Source: Cuspidothrix sp046080125
GTDB taxonomy: Bacteria; Cyanobacteriota; Cyanobacteriia; Cyanobacteriales; Nostocaceae
Reading direction: 5' to 3'
Length of the DNA stretch: 12,009 nt
NCBI GenBank assembly: GCA_046080125.1
Contig: JBJTTJ010000029.1
Span: 1 to 12,009 of the forward strand
Positions 6,198 to 12,009 of the stretch are shown here, in pieces (the stretch's first letter is position 1; each line of letters starts with the position of its first letter). Below the pieces are notes generated by a model. The model had not been told where the DNA came from and did not search any database. It was given only the letters and a program-made list of their open reading frames with translations. Position numbers and translations under genes: made by a program.

Positions 6198-7341
6198 CCA
6201 CCATTGTATTTACCTTGAATTTCCTGATTTTGGCTTTGGTCCTGCCAGTACATCTGCCAACTTGATTGCTTATTTACAACAATCTATAAATTGCAAAATC
6301 ATATCAACTGGTTTTGCTCTGGACTTTGTGAGAAAAATCTACCCTCAAATTGAATATTTAGATGTTAATACTACTAATGAGAGGGAATTATACCATATAA
6401 CCGAAGCAGTTCCTAGAAATGCAACTATCATTTCAAATACAAACCCTGGTTTTGCACTTTGGGCATCAAAGTATGGATATAAAGTTTTTGTAGTTGATAC
6501 CTTGTTCTGGATGTGGGGTTTGCTACCAGACATCTTAGACAAAACTAATTCATACATAGTTCAGCATTACTTCGGTGATAATTTGACTAATCCTTCACTG
6601 GTAAATTTTAATATAAGTGAATTAGTTTATGCAAAGCCTATGATCAATTTTGAAAGGTGGGAAAGGAAAACTGTTTCTACCACATCAAATGATGTTTTGA
6701 TTGCTTTCGGCGGTATGGGAAATCCTTATAGTTCTACTTTTGAAAGAGAATATGCAAGTTGGATTTTAGATACTATACTCCCGATTATAGTGAACCATAA
6801 GAATATCCAAAAAATTCATATTGTAGGTGGAGGGATAGACAAAGATTTATTAATGCAAGATATTTATAACTATAGTTCAAACCTTATAATTCATGGAGCA
6901 ATTAGTCCTAATGACTATCAAAGGCTGGTAACTTCTTCAAAATTGCACTTTATAACTCCAGGACTGACATCAATTTATGAGTCAGTTGTTGCAGGGATAG
7001 CTCCCCTATTTCTTCCTGGTTCTAATGTGAGTCAGATTATTCAATCTGTACATTTAAAAAAATTTACAGATTATAATCATATTATTTTTTGGTCTAGATC
7101 AAATGAAATATTTGATGCAGTTACAAGTGTATCTGAAGAAGAAGGTATGGAAATTTTAGTCGAATACATTCGCAAGATTATAAAAAACTCTGATAATGAT
7201 AGACGATTGATTAACAATAAAATACATAGATACTTAAATACTTTTGATCGAAGTGAAGATTTGATGGCTTTATCTGTGTTGTCGGAACAGTGGAAAGATT
7301 TGCCTAGAATTGAAGAACTTCTTAATGCTTATTTATTCTAA
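6181..7341 (+). CDS. GT-B-fold (MurG/GT1-like) glycosyltransferase
   Basis: The 386-residue protein has a two-domain GT-B layout. The N-terminal acceptor domain opens with CIYLEFPDFGFGPASTSANL (9-28), where GFGP corresponds to the glycine loop after strand 1. The C-terminal nucleotide-sugar domain starts at DVLIAFGGMGNP (171-182). It contains IHIVGGG (212-218), the loop FITPGLTSIYESVVAGIAPLFLP (258-279, shown here as its span), and SNVSQ (281-285), which would contact the donor phosphate and sugar as in MurG/UGT proteins. The PGLTSIYE-type text also recalls cytosylglucuronate synthase-like proteins of nucleoside antibiotic pathways, a weaker alternative. The start overlaps the previous gene by 17 nt. 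No membrane segment is visible. Donor and acceptor are unknown. Confidence 0.72.
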   Translation: MSTKNNHHCIYLEFPDFGFGPASTSANLIAYLQQSINCKIISTGFALDFVRKIYPQIEYLDVNTTNERELYHITEAVPRNATIISNTNPGFALWASKYGYKVFVVDTLFWMWGLLPDILDKTNSYIVQHYFGDNLTNPSLVNFNISELVYAKPMINFERWERKTVSTTSNDVLIAFGGMGNPYSSTFEREYASWILDTILPIIVNHKNIQKIHIVGGGIDKDLLMQDIYNYSSNLIIHGAISPNDYQRLVTSSKLHFITPGLTSIYESVVAGIAPLFLPGSNVSQIIQSVHLKKFTDYNHIIFWSRSNEIFDAVTSVSEEEGMEILVEYIRKIIKNSDNDRRLINNKIHRYLNTFDRSEDLMALSVLSEQWKDLPRIEELLNAYLF

Positions 7342-7371
7342 AATTCCAGTCCAAGAAAGGTTATAGTTACC

Positions 7372-8151
7372 ATGAAAATATTAGACGGAGAACTTACAAT
7401 TGTTATCACAGCACACCATGCTCGATATCTTACTGAGGCATTGTTGTCAGTTGCCAGTCAGACTTCAAAGCTGTTTAACTTAGTATGTTGTGCTGATGTG
7501 AGTTATGGTTTAGAAGCTTATAAATGTTTTGAAGAGATTTTACCCTATATTCAATGTCAAAAAAAACTCCTCTTAGCCATTGAAGGAAACGGAACTGCTG
7601 GTTTTGTTAGAAATATTGCTTTTAACAACGCCGAAACTGAATGGATTGGCTATTTAGATGGTGACGACTTGCTTCATATTGATACTGTTAATTACATTAA
7701 AGGTATTCTTCAAGATCCATATTACTCTGATATAGATATATTTTCATCTGGTATGGTCAGGATTCATACTGATGGACAATTAGAACCAATTTCTGATTCG
7801 CTGAACTATCTACCACCACTTACTATTTATGAAAATGATCCAGACACGCTCAAAGAACCTACTTATTTCAATCAGTTTCAAATAATCCGTAAGAATGCTT
7901 GGAGAGCCTATAAATATGATGAAACAACTAACGGAGAAGATATTGATTTTATGCTTCATCATCTTTTGATGAGACACTTTAAAAAGATACCTAAATATCT
8001 TTACTACTACCGCTACACTCCTAACAGCTTTTCATCTCTAAGTTTCACAAAAGGTGATATTTGTACACAAAGATATGCTAATGGGTACTATATAAGGCTC
8101 TTTAAAGAAGAGTTTTCCTCGATATTTATAAATAATTTTAAAAAAAATTAA
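7372..8151 (+). CDS. Family 2 (GT2) glycosyltransferase, copy B of a paralogous pair
   Basis: This 259-residue paralogue of the 4849-5625 gene keeps all GT2 landmarks: LTIVITAHHARYLTEALLSV near the N-terminus, YLDGDDLL around residues 93-100, and NGEDIDF in the C-terminal half. Against copy A it differs at about one residue in five. Changes include NQITL to DGELTI at the start, a divergent loop (PDTLKEPTYFNQ against PELSQDIVEFYQ) and the last 10-15 residues. These may set acceptor or donor preference. A 116-nt tract (7486-7601) is almost identical in DNA to 4957-5072, although the flanks differ at many silent sites. AAAGG precedes ATG 7372 by about 10 nt. The gene is 30 nt after the GT-B gene and 26 nt before the GNAT-like gene. 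Confidence 0.88.
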   Translation: MKILDGELTIVITAHHARYLTEALLSVASQTSKLFNLVCCADVSYGLEAYKCFEEILPYIQCQKKLLLAIEGNGTAGFVRNIAFNNAETEWIGYLDGDDLLHIDTVNYIKGILQDPYYSDIDIFSSGMVRIHTDGQLEPISDSLNYLPPLTIYENDPDTLKEPTYFNQFQIIRKNAWRAYKYDETTNGEDIDFMLHHLLMRHFKKIPKYLYYYRYTPNSFSSLSFTKGDICTQRYANGYYIRLFKEEFSSIFINNFKKN

Positions 8152-8177
8152 TTTTAAATTATTATAATCATAATCTT

Positions 8178-9083
8178 ATGAAAGTCAAAATTTTAGATGC
8201 AATAAACAAAGAATTTCAGTTTTCTTTAGAAGGTAAATCTGCACAAATAATTATTAAATCAAAAAGAAAAGATTGTCAGATTATATTAGATGCTTTTGAA
8301 AATCAAATACTTTTTAGATTAACCGAAATCTATCCCCTTTCAAACAACTGCATTCCTATAATAATTGATCAATCAATCAAATCTTATGGAGATGCATTAA
8401 TAGCATTATATCTAGCTTGCTTTAAAACTGAATTAATATCCGAATTTGGAAACTTAGTCTATCATGTTGTTTTTGCTCATGCCTTACCGATTTCAATTGT
8501 TCCTAGTATTCTTTTGAAAATAGCTAATCTTTTATCAGAGGTTGTTGACAATAAGCAACTTTTATTATTAGATCCTGGAAAACTCATACTTGTTGAAACG
8601 GTTGGAAGTAGCATAAGTTTATCTGACATCACTAAAAAACATAGTCGTCTTTTAGAAAAAAACGCTGATTTAAAAGTTATATATCATACAAATATAAAAT
8701 CTATACTTTTAAATTGGTCTGATTTCTGTGTAACTCGATTTGGTGAAAAGCCTTCAGAAACGATGCTACAGCTTTTTTCTAAAATCTATATTGATAATAA
8801 CTTTTTGGTTAAAGAGTTCTGGTTGCATCAAGAATGCGTTGCCCAGTCCCTTATCTATAAAGATACTCAGTATGGTATTTTTTATGATTTACTTGCTCCT
8901 TGGAAATTAGAATATAGGTCTAGACGGCTAGGAATTTTCTCAGGAATTCATAATTTAATTGAAGCGTATAATCTTAAATTAAAGTATTGTATGTGTTATG
9001 GAGATTTTCCATATAAACATGAAATACTTTCTGGACTCCCTCATAGTAAAATTCCAGAAATCAATCAAAGAGATATTATGTGA
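8178..9083 (+). CDS. Protein with GNAT-like C-terminal acyltransferase domain (tentative)
   Basis: I do not recognise the full 301-residue protein. The C-terminal third looks like a FemAB/Acetyltransf_6-type GNAT domain. HQECVAQSLIYKDTQYGIFY (217-236) fits paired strands. RLGIFSGIHNLIEAYN (250-265) fits the 'SPG-L--I--A---G' acyl-CoA loop and helix, although the loop reads FSG. YGDFPYKHEI (274-283) fits the usual 'G---YK' end. The N-terminal two-thirds has alternating strand/helix text without familiar motifs and would be the degenerate first GNAT half. N- or O-acylation of an amino sugar is a natural guess, given the PIG-L deacetylase encoded next door. There is no clear ribosome site. Its last 19 nt overlap the PIG-L gene on the other strand. 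Confidence 0.5.
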   Translation: MKVKILDAINKEFQFSLEGKSAQIIIKSKRKDCQIILDAFENQILFRLTEIYPLSNNCIPIIIDQSIKSYGDALIALYLACFKTELISEFGNLVYHVVFAHALPISIVPSILLKIANLLSEVVDNKQLLLLDPGKLILVETVGSSISLSDITKKHSRLLEKNADLKVIYHTNIKSILLNWSDFCVTRFGEKPSETMLQLFSKIYIDNNFLVKEFWLHQECVAQSLIYKDTQYGIFYDLLAPWKLEYRSRRLGIFSGIHNLIEAYNLKLKYCMCYGDFPYKHEILSGLPHSKIPEINQRDIM

Positions 9084-9703
9084 AATACTTCTGCTTGTCC
9101 TTGTTTATTATGAAGAATGCCTCGCCAAGTATTGAATGCATTAATGTACTCAATATAAGGAAAATAACTGAGTTGTGATTTATAGCATTTCATCATTTCA
9201 CATTTAGCATGAAAAACATTACTGATATTGATGATAATTGATGGATTAACCATAGGAGTCCAGACTTCGTATTCAAGAATACTTTCCACTCGATGATGGC
9301 AACCAGCGGGATTAGGAGTCCAGAATCTGGCTTTCTGAGCAGCATCAAATGCTATCTGCCTTGCTGCTTTATGATCAGGATGATCTTCATGTTCATGAGG
9401 AATAAGAATTACCTTTGGTAATAATGACTGTATAACTTCTACAAGAGAACGAACTCCAACTGCATAATATTCGCTTAAGTAACCATCTTCTAGTGACAAA
9501 CATCTATGATTTGACAAACTCAGACTGGCTGCAACTGCGTTGAATTCTTCTGATCTACTATTACTTGCCACTGCTAAATGAACTACAGATAGGTTACTCA
9601 TATATTGTCTTGCTTTCAGTAAAGTTCCTCCACAGCCAAGTATTTCATCATCGAAGTGTGGAGCAACTACAAGAATATTGCCAGAAAATAATTTTTCAAT
9701 CAT
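9065..9703 (-). CDS. PIG-L / LmbE-family zinc-dependent N-deacetylase
   Basis: The protein has 212 residues. LVVAPHFDDEILGCGGTL (11-28) is the family signature AHPDDE-GCGGT, with H16, D18 and D19 for zinc and catalysis and Phe replacing the usual Pro. The second signature, PHEHEDHPDHKAA (102-114), supplies the remaining zinc His. The length is normal for the family. Members remove acetyl from N-acetylglucosamine-type sugars (as in MshB, BshB and PIG-L) or hydrolyse other amides. The start overlaps the GT4 stop as ATGA (9700-9703), so the sugar added by that GT4 may be the substrate. The 3' end overlaps the plus-strand GNAT-like gene by 19 bp. It is cytoplasmic; no signal peptide is seen. Confidence 0.88.
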   Translation of the reverse strand: MIEKLFSGNILVVAPHFDDEILGCGGTLLKARQYMSNLSVVHLAVASNSRSEEFNAVAASLSLSNHRCLSLEDGYLSEYYAVGVRSLVEVIQSLLPKVILIPHEHEDHPDHKAARQIAFDAAQKARFWTPNPAGCHHRVESILEYEVWTPMVNPSIIINISNVFHAKCEMMKCYKSQLSYFPYIEYINAFNTWRGILHNKQGQAEVFHIISL

Positions 9704-10818
9704 TGTTTATCAGAAGTATTATTAATAACATTGATGTAAGCTTTTAGCATTCCTTGAAAAGAATACTTATTCTTAATATACGGAATCCCTCGTTCATAAC
9801 AGTCAACACGACACTGTTCAAGTATAGTTTGAAATTTATTAGACTCAACGTTCAATAATCTCAATTCTTCAATATAAATAAGCCCATGTTCTGGAGGTAG
9901 TATATCTGCTACTGCGCCATGTTGCCTTGCAAGAACAGGGGTTCCAGACATAATTGATTCTATCACTGTCAGTCCAAATCCTTCAGGAATCTTGCCAAGA
10001 CATAAAGTTAAATCAGTATTTGCATATAAATCGCGTATATTGTCTCTTGAAACCCAAGGATTGATTATCAATTGCACTCCAGCATCTGAAGCAAGGTGTT
10101 CTATATCTTCATAGAAACTTCCAATATCCAAAAAATAATTTTGCTTGAGACATTTCAATATCACTGAAAAACCATCATCTTTTAATGCTTTTGCCAAGTT
10201 TATTCCTTCTCTAAATCCCTTTTCCCAATCTGGTCTACATGGAAGTAACATAGTTAATTGCTTTAAAGCGATATCTTGTTTACCAGGATAAGTATGAGCA
10301 AACTTTTTGAAGTTAATTCCATTTCTAATTATCCTAACTTGCTCAATTTTTGAACAGTTCAAAGAAGTAATCCACTGATAAACAAACTGCGATGGTACTA
10401 CCAAATAATCCCATGATTTGCTCTCTGCTACTTGTTTACAGTGAGGATATCCGATTCCTCCGAGATTTGCAATAACGAGTTTTGCAAGTCTATTTTTGAG
10501 AACTCGCTCAAATGATAAAAGTGCTTTGCACTTTCGTAAAAGAGTTAGAGCCTCAATTGATAAGACTGGATCGATTTCACCCTCATAACAAATTTCATCT
10601 GTTAATGTAAATGCCTTCATACTAAAAAGATGATCATTAAACTTATATATGTGGCATTCACCAGAGATTATTTCATTATGTCCATAGAGTACAAAAACTT
10701 CATATATTGAGCTTAGACTGATCGCTAAATCTGCTGCTATTGCTTCTGCTCCACCAATGGGATTAATAGGATCAAATGGGGGAACTTGTAAAATACAAAT
10801 AGTTTCTCTACTTTTCAT
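9700..10818 (-). CDS. Family 4 (GT4) glycosyltransferase
   Basis: The 372-residue GT-B-fold retaining glycosyltransferase starts ICILQVPPFDPINPIGGAE (7-25), the usual GT4 opening with the GGAE loop. The C-terminal donor domain has LTMLLPCRPDWEKG (188-201), IINPWVSRDNIRDLYA (251-266) and the E-x7-E signature, EGFGLTVIE (279-287), followed by SGTPVLA. The ATG at 10818 is preferred over the in-frame ATG at 10854, which adds 12 uncharacteristic residues and abuts a promoter -10 element. GGAAAA stands about 8 nt before the chosen start. It is translated first in a two-gene unit with the PIG-L deacetylase. GT4/PIG-L pairs occur in bacillithiol- and mycothiol-like pathways and in glycan clusters; the surroundings favour the latter. 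Confidence 0.88.
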   Translation of the reverse strand: MKSRETICILQVPPFDPINPIGGAEAIAADLAISLSSIYEVFVLYGHNEIISGECHIYKFNDHLFSMKAFTLTDEICYEGEIDPVLSIEALTLLRKCKALLSFERVLKNRLAKLVIANLGGIGYPHCKQVAESKSWDYLVVPSQFVYQWITSLNCSKIEQVRIIRNGINFKKFAHTYPGKQDIALKQLTMLLPCRPDWEKGFREGINLAKALKDDGFSVILKCLKQNYFLDIGSFYEDIEHLASDAGVQLIINPWVSRDNIRDLYANTDLTLCLGKIPEGFGLTVIESIMSGTPVLARQHGAVADILPPEHGLIYIEELRLLNVESNKFQTILEQCRVDCYERGIPYIKNKYSFQGMLKAYINVINNTSDKQ

Positions 10819-10854
10819 AAGATTTTTCCATGTTTTCAAAAAATGAGGACACAT

Positions 10855-10883
10855 TGTATAGCGTAAGGAATAGAACTACTCAA
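10855..10883 (-). promoter_or_regulatory. Promoter candidate for the GT4 / PIG-L unit
   Basis: On the minus strand TTGAGT (10883-10878) and TATACA (10860-10855) are separated by exactly 17 nt. Each matches its consensus at 4 of 6 positions. Predicted transcription would start near 10848, downstream of the ATG at 10854, which supports initiation at 10818. Confidence 0.4.
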
Positions 10884-10900
10884 TGTCATGTTATATAATC

Positions 10901-11212
10901 TTAATTTTCTTGCTTTTCTACTGCTATTTCTCCTTTAACTTCTTGCACAAGATTAATAATTTTTTCCCTGGAATCATAACCAGCATCAGTAAAAGCTTGT
11001 TGTAATTCCTGTTCTAATTGTTTTACTGGCATCAAATTACGCTGTTGATATTCTCTGATGTTTGTGGACAATTCAATTGTATTTGTATCTGTATTTGTTT
11101 CTGTAAAGACAATAATCACGCGCACTGAACTAGGTAAATTACCTTTAATGGGATAATCTAAAGATAATTGACCTTGGGCATCAATTTTACCAGTGACTTG
11201 GATTGCTTTCAT
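10901..11212 (-). CDS. RelN-like type II antitoxin, apparently without its toxin
   Basis: The protein has 103 residues. The N-terminus MKAIQVTGKIDAQGQLSLDY with PSSVRVIIVF (27-36) is the beta-rich element typical of cyanobacterial RelN-type antitoxins, which bind DNA and autoregulate. The C-terminal part, ELQQAFTDAGYDSREKIINL (69-88) and EVKGEI, matches their toxin-wrapping helix. A Thr/Asn-rich linker (TETNTDTNT, 37-45) joins the two. In known pairs a RelE-type toxin gene follows directly. Here only 82 nt separate the stop from the GT4 start at 10818, with no toxin frame, so it is orphan or solitary. No clear ribosome site is visible. Family membership is by recognition only. Confidence 0.6.
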   Translation of the reverse strand: MKAIQVTGKIDAQGQLSLDYPIKGNLPSSVRVIIVFTETNTDTNTIELSTNIREYQQRNLMPVKQLEQELQQAFTDAGYDSREKIINLVQEVKGEIAVEKQEN

Positions 11213-11330
11213 AAAAGTTTTTAGTCTGATTTAATGACAACAGATATATTTTAACAAAACTCTATACACTACGAGAAGACTATGTTCACGCAATAATATT
11301 TTGTAAATCAATAGATTTATAGTATAATAA
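11213..11330. other. AT-rich spacer upstream of the antitoxin
   Basis: No gene is visible. It should hold the minus-strand antitoxin promoter, but I found no pair of hexamers with good spacing. It ends with TAATAA (11325-11330), the left copy of the target duplication of the neighbouring element. Confidence 0.4.
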
Positions 11331-11580
11331 CTCCCGGTTCGCTCATTTTTTTTGGAGTTCGAGAAATTGCCAAAAAAATAGAAAATCCAGGTGTCGTAAT
11401 GGTTTTAGCGATTTCCCGAAATTTAGCTTGAACTACCACCCGGCACTAAAAACTCTATTTTTATGCGATCGCCTACGTGATCGCGCAGTCGGGACGAGAG
11501 TACATTTGAATTACAGGCTAAAATCCCTATTAAATCGTTCAGGTTTTTTCTAACTCAATTTTAAATAGGCGAACCGGGAG
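11331..11580. mobile_element. 250-bp MITE-like element with TAATAA target duplication
   Basis: Perfect 12-bp inverted ends, CTCCCGGTTCGC (11331-11342) and GCGAACCGGGAG (11569-11580), are flanked by TAATAA on both sides (11325-11330 and 11581-11586). There is no open frame of note inside, so it is non-autonomous and would need a transposase encoded elsewhere. Internal features are a short A/T-arm pairing (AAAAAATAG about 11374-11382 with CTATTTTT about 11455-11462) and a GC-rich HIP1 hairpin (11465-11484). It is more GC-rich than its surroundings. The family is not recognised. Together with its flanks it explains the long gene-free region between the antitoxin and ferredoxin genes. Confidence 0.78.
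11465..11484. repeat. HIP1 palindrome within an imperfect hairpin
   Basis: GCGATCGC (11465-11472) is the highly iterated palindrome of many cyanobacterial genomes. GCGATC (11465-11470) also pairs with GATCGC (11479-11484) to form a 6-bp stem. It supports a cyanobacterial source. Confidence 0.7.
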
Positions 11581-11586
11581 TAATAA

Positions 11587-11733
11587 CTATTAGTTATAAA
11601 AGTGTACCATTTAACTAAGTATTGTTTAATCAACTTCGTAAACCTAAAATATTAGGCTTTCAGTAAGTTTGAATAGATTTTGTTGAGTGGTGTTTATTAA
11701 AGTTTACTAATAAAATTAGGGAGTTACAAAATT
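11587..11733. other. Leader region of the ferredoxin gene
   Basis: No gene is present. AGGGAG at 11718-11723 is a good ribosome site 10 nt before ATG 11734. Several AT-rich hexamers could act as a promoter, but none has convincing spacing, and no GTA-N8-TAC NtcA site was seen. Confidence 0.45.
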
Positions 11734-11961
11734 ATGGCTTTAATTACACAAAGAGTAGATGTTCCTGTAATTGTGGATGAATCTAAATGTTTAGAAAAAT
11801 GTGTTGCTTGTATTGAAGTTTGTCCCTTAGATGTATTAGCAAAAAATCCAGAGACGGGAAAAGCATACATGAAATATGATGAATGTTGGTTCTGTTTACC
11901 CTGTGAAAAAGAATGTCCAACAAATGCGATTACAGTCCAAATTCCTTTTTTGTTGCGGTAG
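11734..11961 (+). CDS. Small dicluster [4Fe-4S] ferredoxin
   Basis: The 75-residue soluble protein has two cluster-binding cysteine sets. The first is C19-x3-C23-x2-C26-x3-C30-P, with one extra residue between the first two cysteines compared with the usual CxxC. The second is C51-x2-C54-x2-C57-x3-C61-P, the standard spacing. It would pass single electrons at low potential. The ends (DVPVIVDESKC and ITVQIPFLLR) match a ferredoxin-like subunit type that, as I recall it, is usually encoded next to an AprA/fumarate-reductase-like flavoprotein. The next gene starts 10 nt after the TAG stop and is likely co-transcribed, so it may be that partner. The start is supported by AGGGAG 10 nt upstream. 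Confidence 0.88.
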   Translation: MALITQRVDVPVIVDESKCLEKCVACIEVCPLDVLAKNPETGKAYMKYDECWFCLPCEKECPTNAITVQIPFLLR

Positions 11962-11971
11962 AGGTACTCAA

Positions 11972-12009
11972 ATGTTTACAGATACAGATTTAGAATTAAA
12001 TCAATGGTT
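11972..12009 (+). CDS. Start of a downstream gene, product not identifiable (runs off window)
   Basis: The ATG at 11972 is preceded by GAGG (11961-11964) with a 7-nt spacing and opens a frame beginning MFTDTDLELNQW. Only 12 codons are visible. Its position directly after the ferredoxin suggests an operon partner, possibly an AprA/fumarate-reductase-like flavoprotein. That is inference from family context, because no FAD motif is within view. Confidence 0.55.
   Translation, partial: MFTDTDLELNQW

Noticed and set aside
6345..6557. Minus-strand 70-codon frame inside the GT-B gene
   Set aside because: It is antisense to a good coding frame and has no ribosome site or motif.
9565..9747. Plus-strand 60-codon frame across the PIG-L/GT4 junction
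   Set aside because: It is antisense to the PIG-L signature region and to the GT4 end and has no family resemblance.
9065..10818. Bacillithiol biosynthesis genes bshA/bshB
   Set aside because: The family pair is suggestive, but no malate-specific or BshC evidence is visible and the pair is embedded in a glycosyltransferase cluster, so the symbols are not assigned.
10819..10854. GT4 start at ATG 10854
   Set aside because: It adds 12 residues before the normal GT4 opening and lies against the predicted -10 element, upstream of the likely transcription start.
11331..11580. A structured RNA or riboswitch ahead of the ferredoxin gene
   Set aside because: The paired ends coincide exactly with a TAATAA target duplication, which is better explained by a transposed element. 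No known riboswitch core was recognised.
1..12009. tRNA, rRNA or replication origin
   Set aside because: No cloverleaf with a TTCGA/TTCAA T-loop in the right setting, no rRNA-like text and no DnaA-box cluster was seen on reading both strands.

Overview
The window looks like part of a cyanobacterial chromosome, probably a filamentous Nostocales-type genome. It is AT-rich, it carries a HIP1 palindrome (GCGATCGC, 11465-11472), and it has a RelN-like antitoxin and a small dicluster ferredoxin of a kind I associate with cyanobacteria. The assignment rests on recognition and was not tested by alignment.

Left part (1-2447). The window opens inside the 3' end of a homoserine O-acetyltransferase gene (metX). 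Next comes the first ~50 codons of a class I SAM methyltransferase. It is cut by a ~436-bp non-coding insertion (663-1098) with short inverted ends and a 7-bp direct repeat, CTGTCAG, on each side. The rest of the methyltransferase is not found downstream. An intact THUMP/UPF0020-type RNA methyltransferase (1335-2447) follows, with a promoter-like sequence upstream.

Central cluster, plus strand (2650-9083). Eight tightly spaced genes read as one operon: a DxD glycosyltransferase, a compact radical SAM enzyme, a SAM methyltransferase, a GT2 glycosyltransferase, a second SAM methyltransferase, a GT-B-like glycosyltransferase, a second GT2 that is a close paralogue of the first, and a protein with a GNAT-like C-terminus. 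Gaps are 11-36 nt, or the genes overlap by 4 and 17 nt. A perfect 31-bp tandem duplication carrying strong Shine-Dalgarno motifs lies just upstream.

Central cluster, minus strand (9065-10818). A GT4 glycosyltransferase and a PIG-L deacetylase form a coupled pair (ATGA overlap). They converge on the plus-strand operon, and the tail-to-tail coding overlap is 19 bp. Together the ten genes suggest assembly and decoration of a small glycan or glycosylated metabolite: four or five glycosyl transfers, N-deacetylation, N- or O-acylation, methylation, and one radical step. The product cannot be deduced from sequence alone.

Right part (10901-12009). A lone RelN-like antitoxin gene has no adjacent toxin. 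A 250-bp MITE-like element (11331-11580) has 12-bp inverted ends and a TAATAA target duplication. A dicluster [4Fe-4S] ferredoxin gene follows, then the first 12 codons of another gene that runs off the window.
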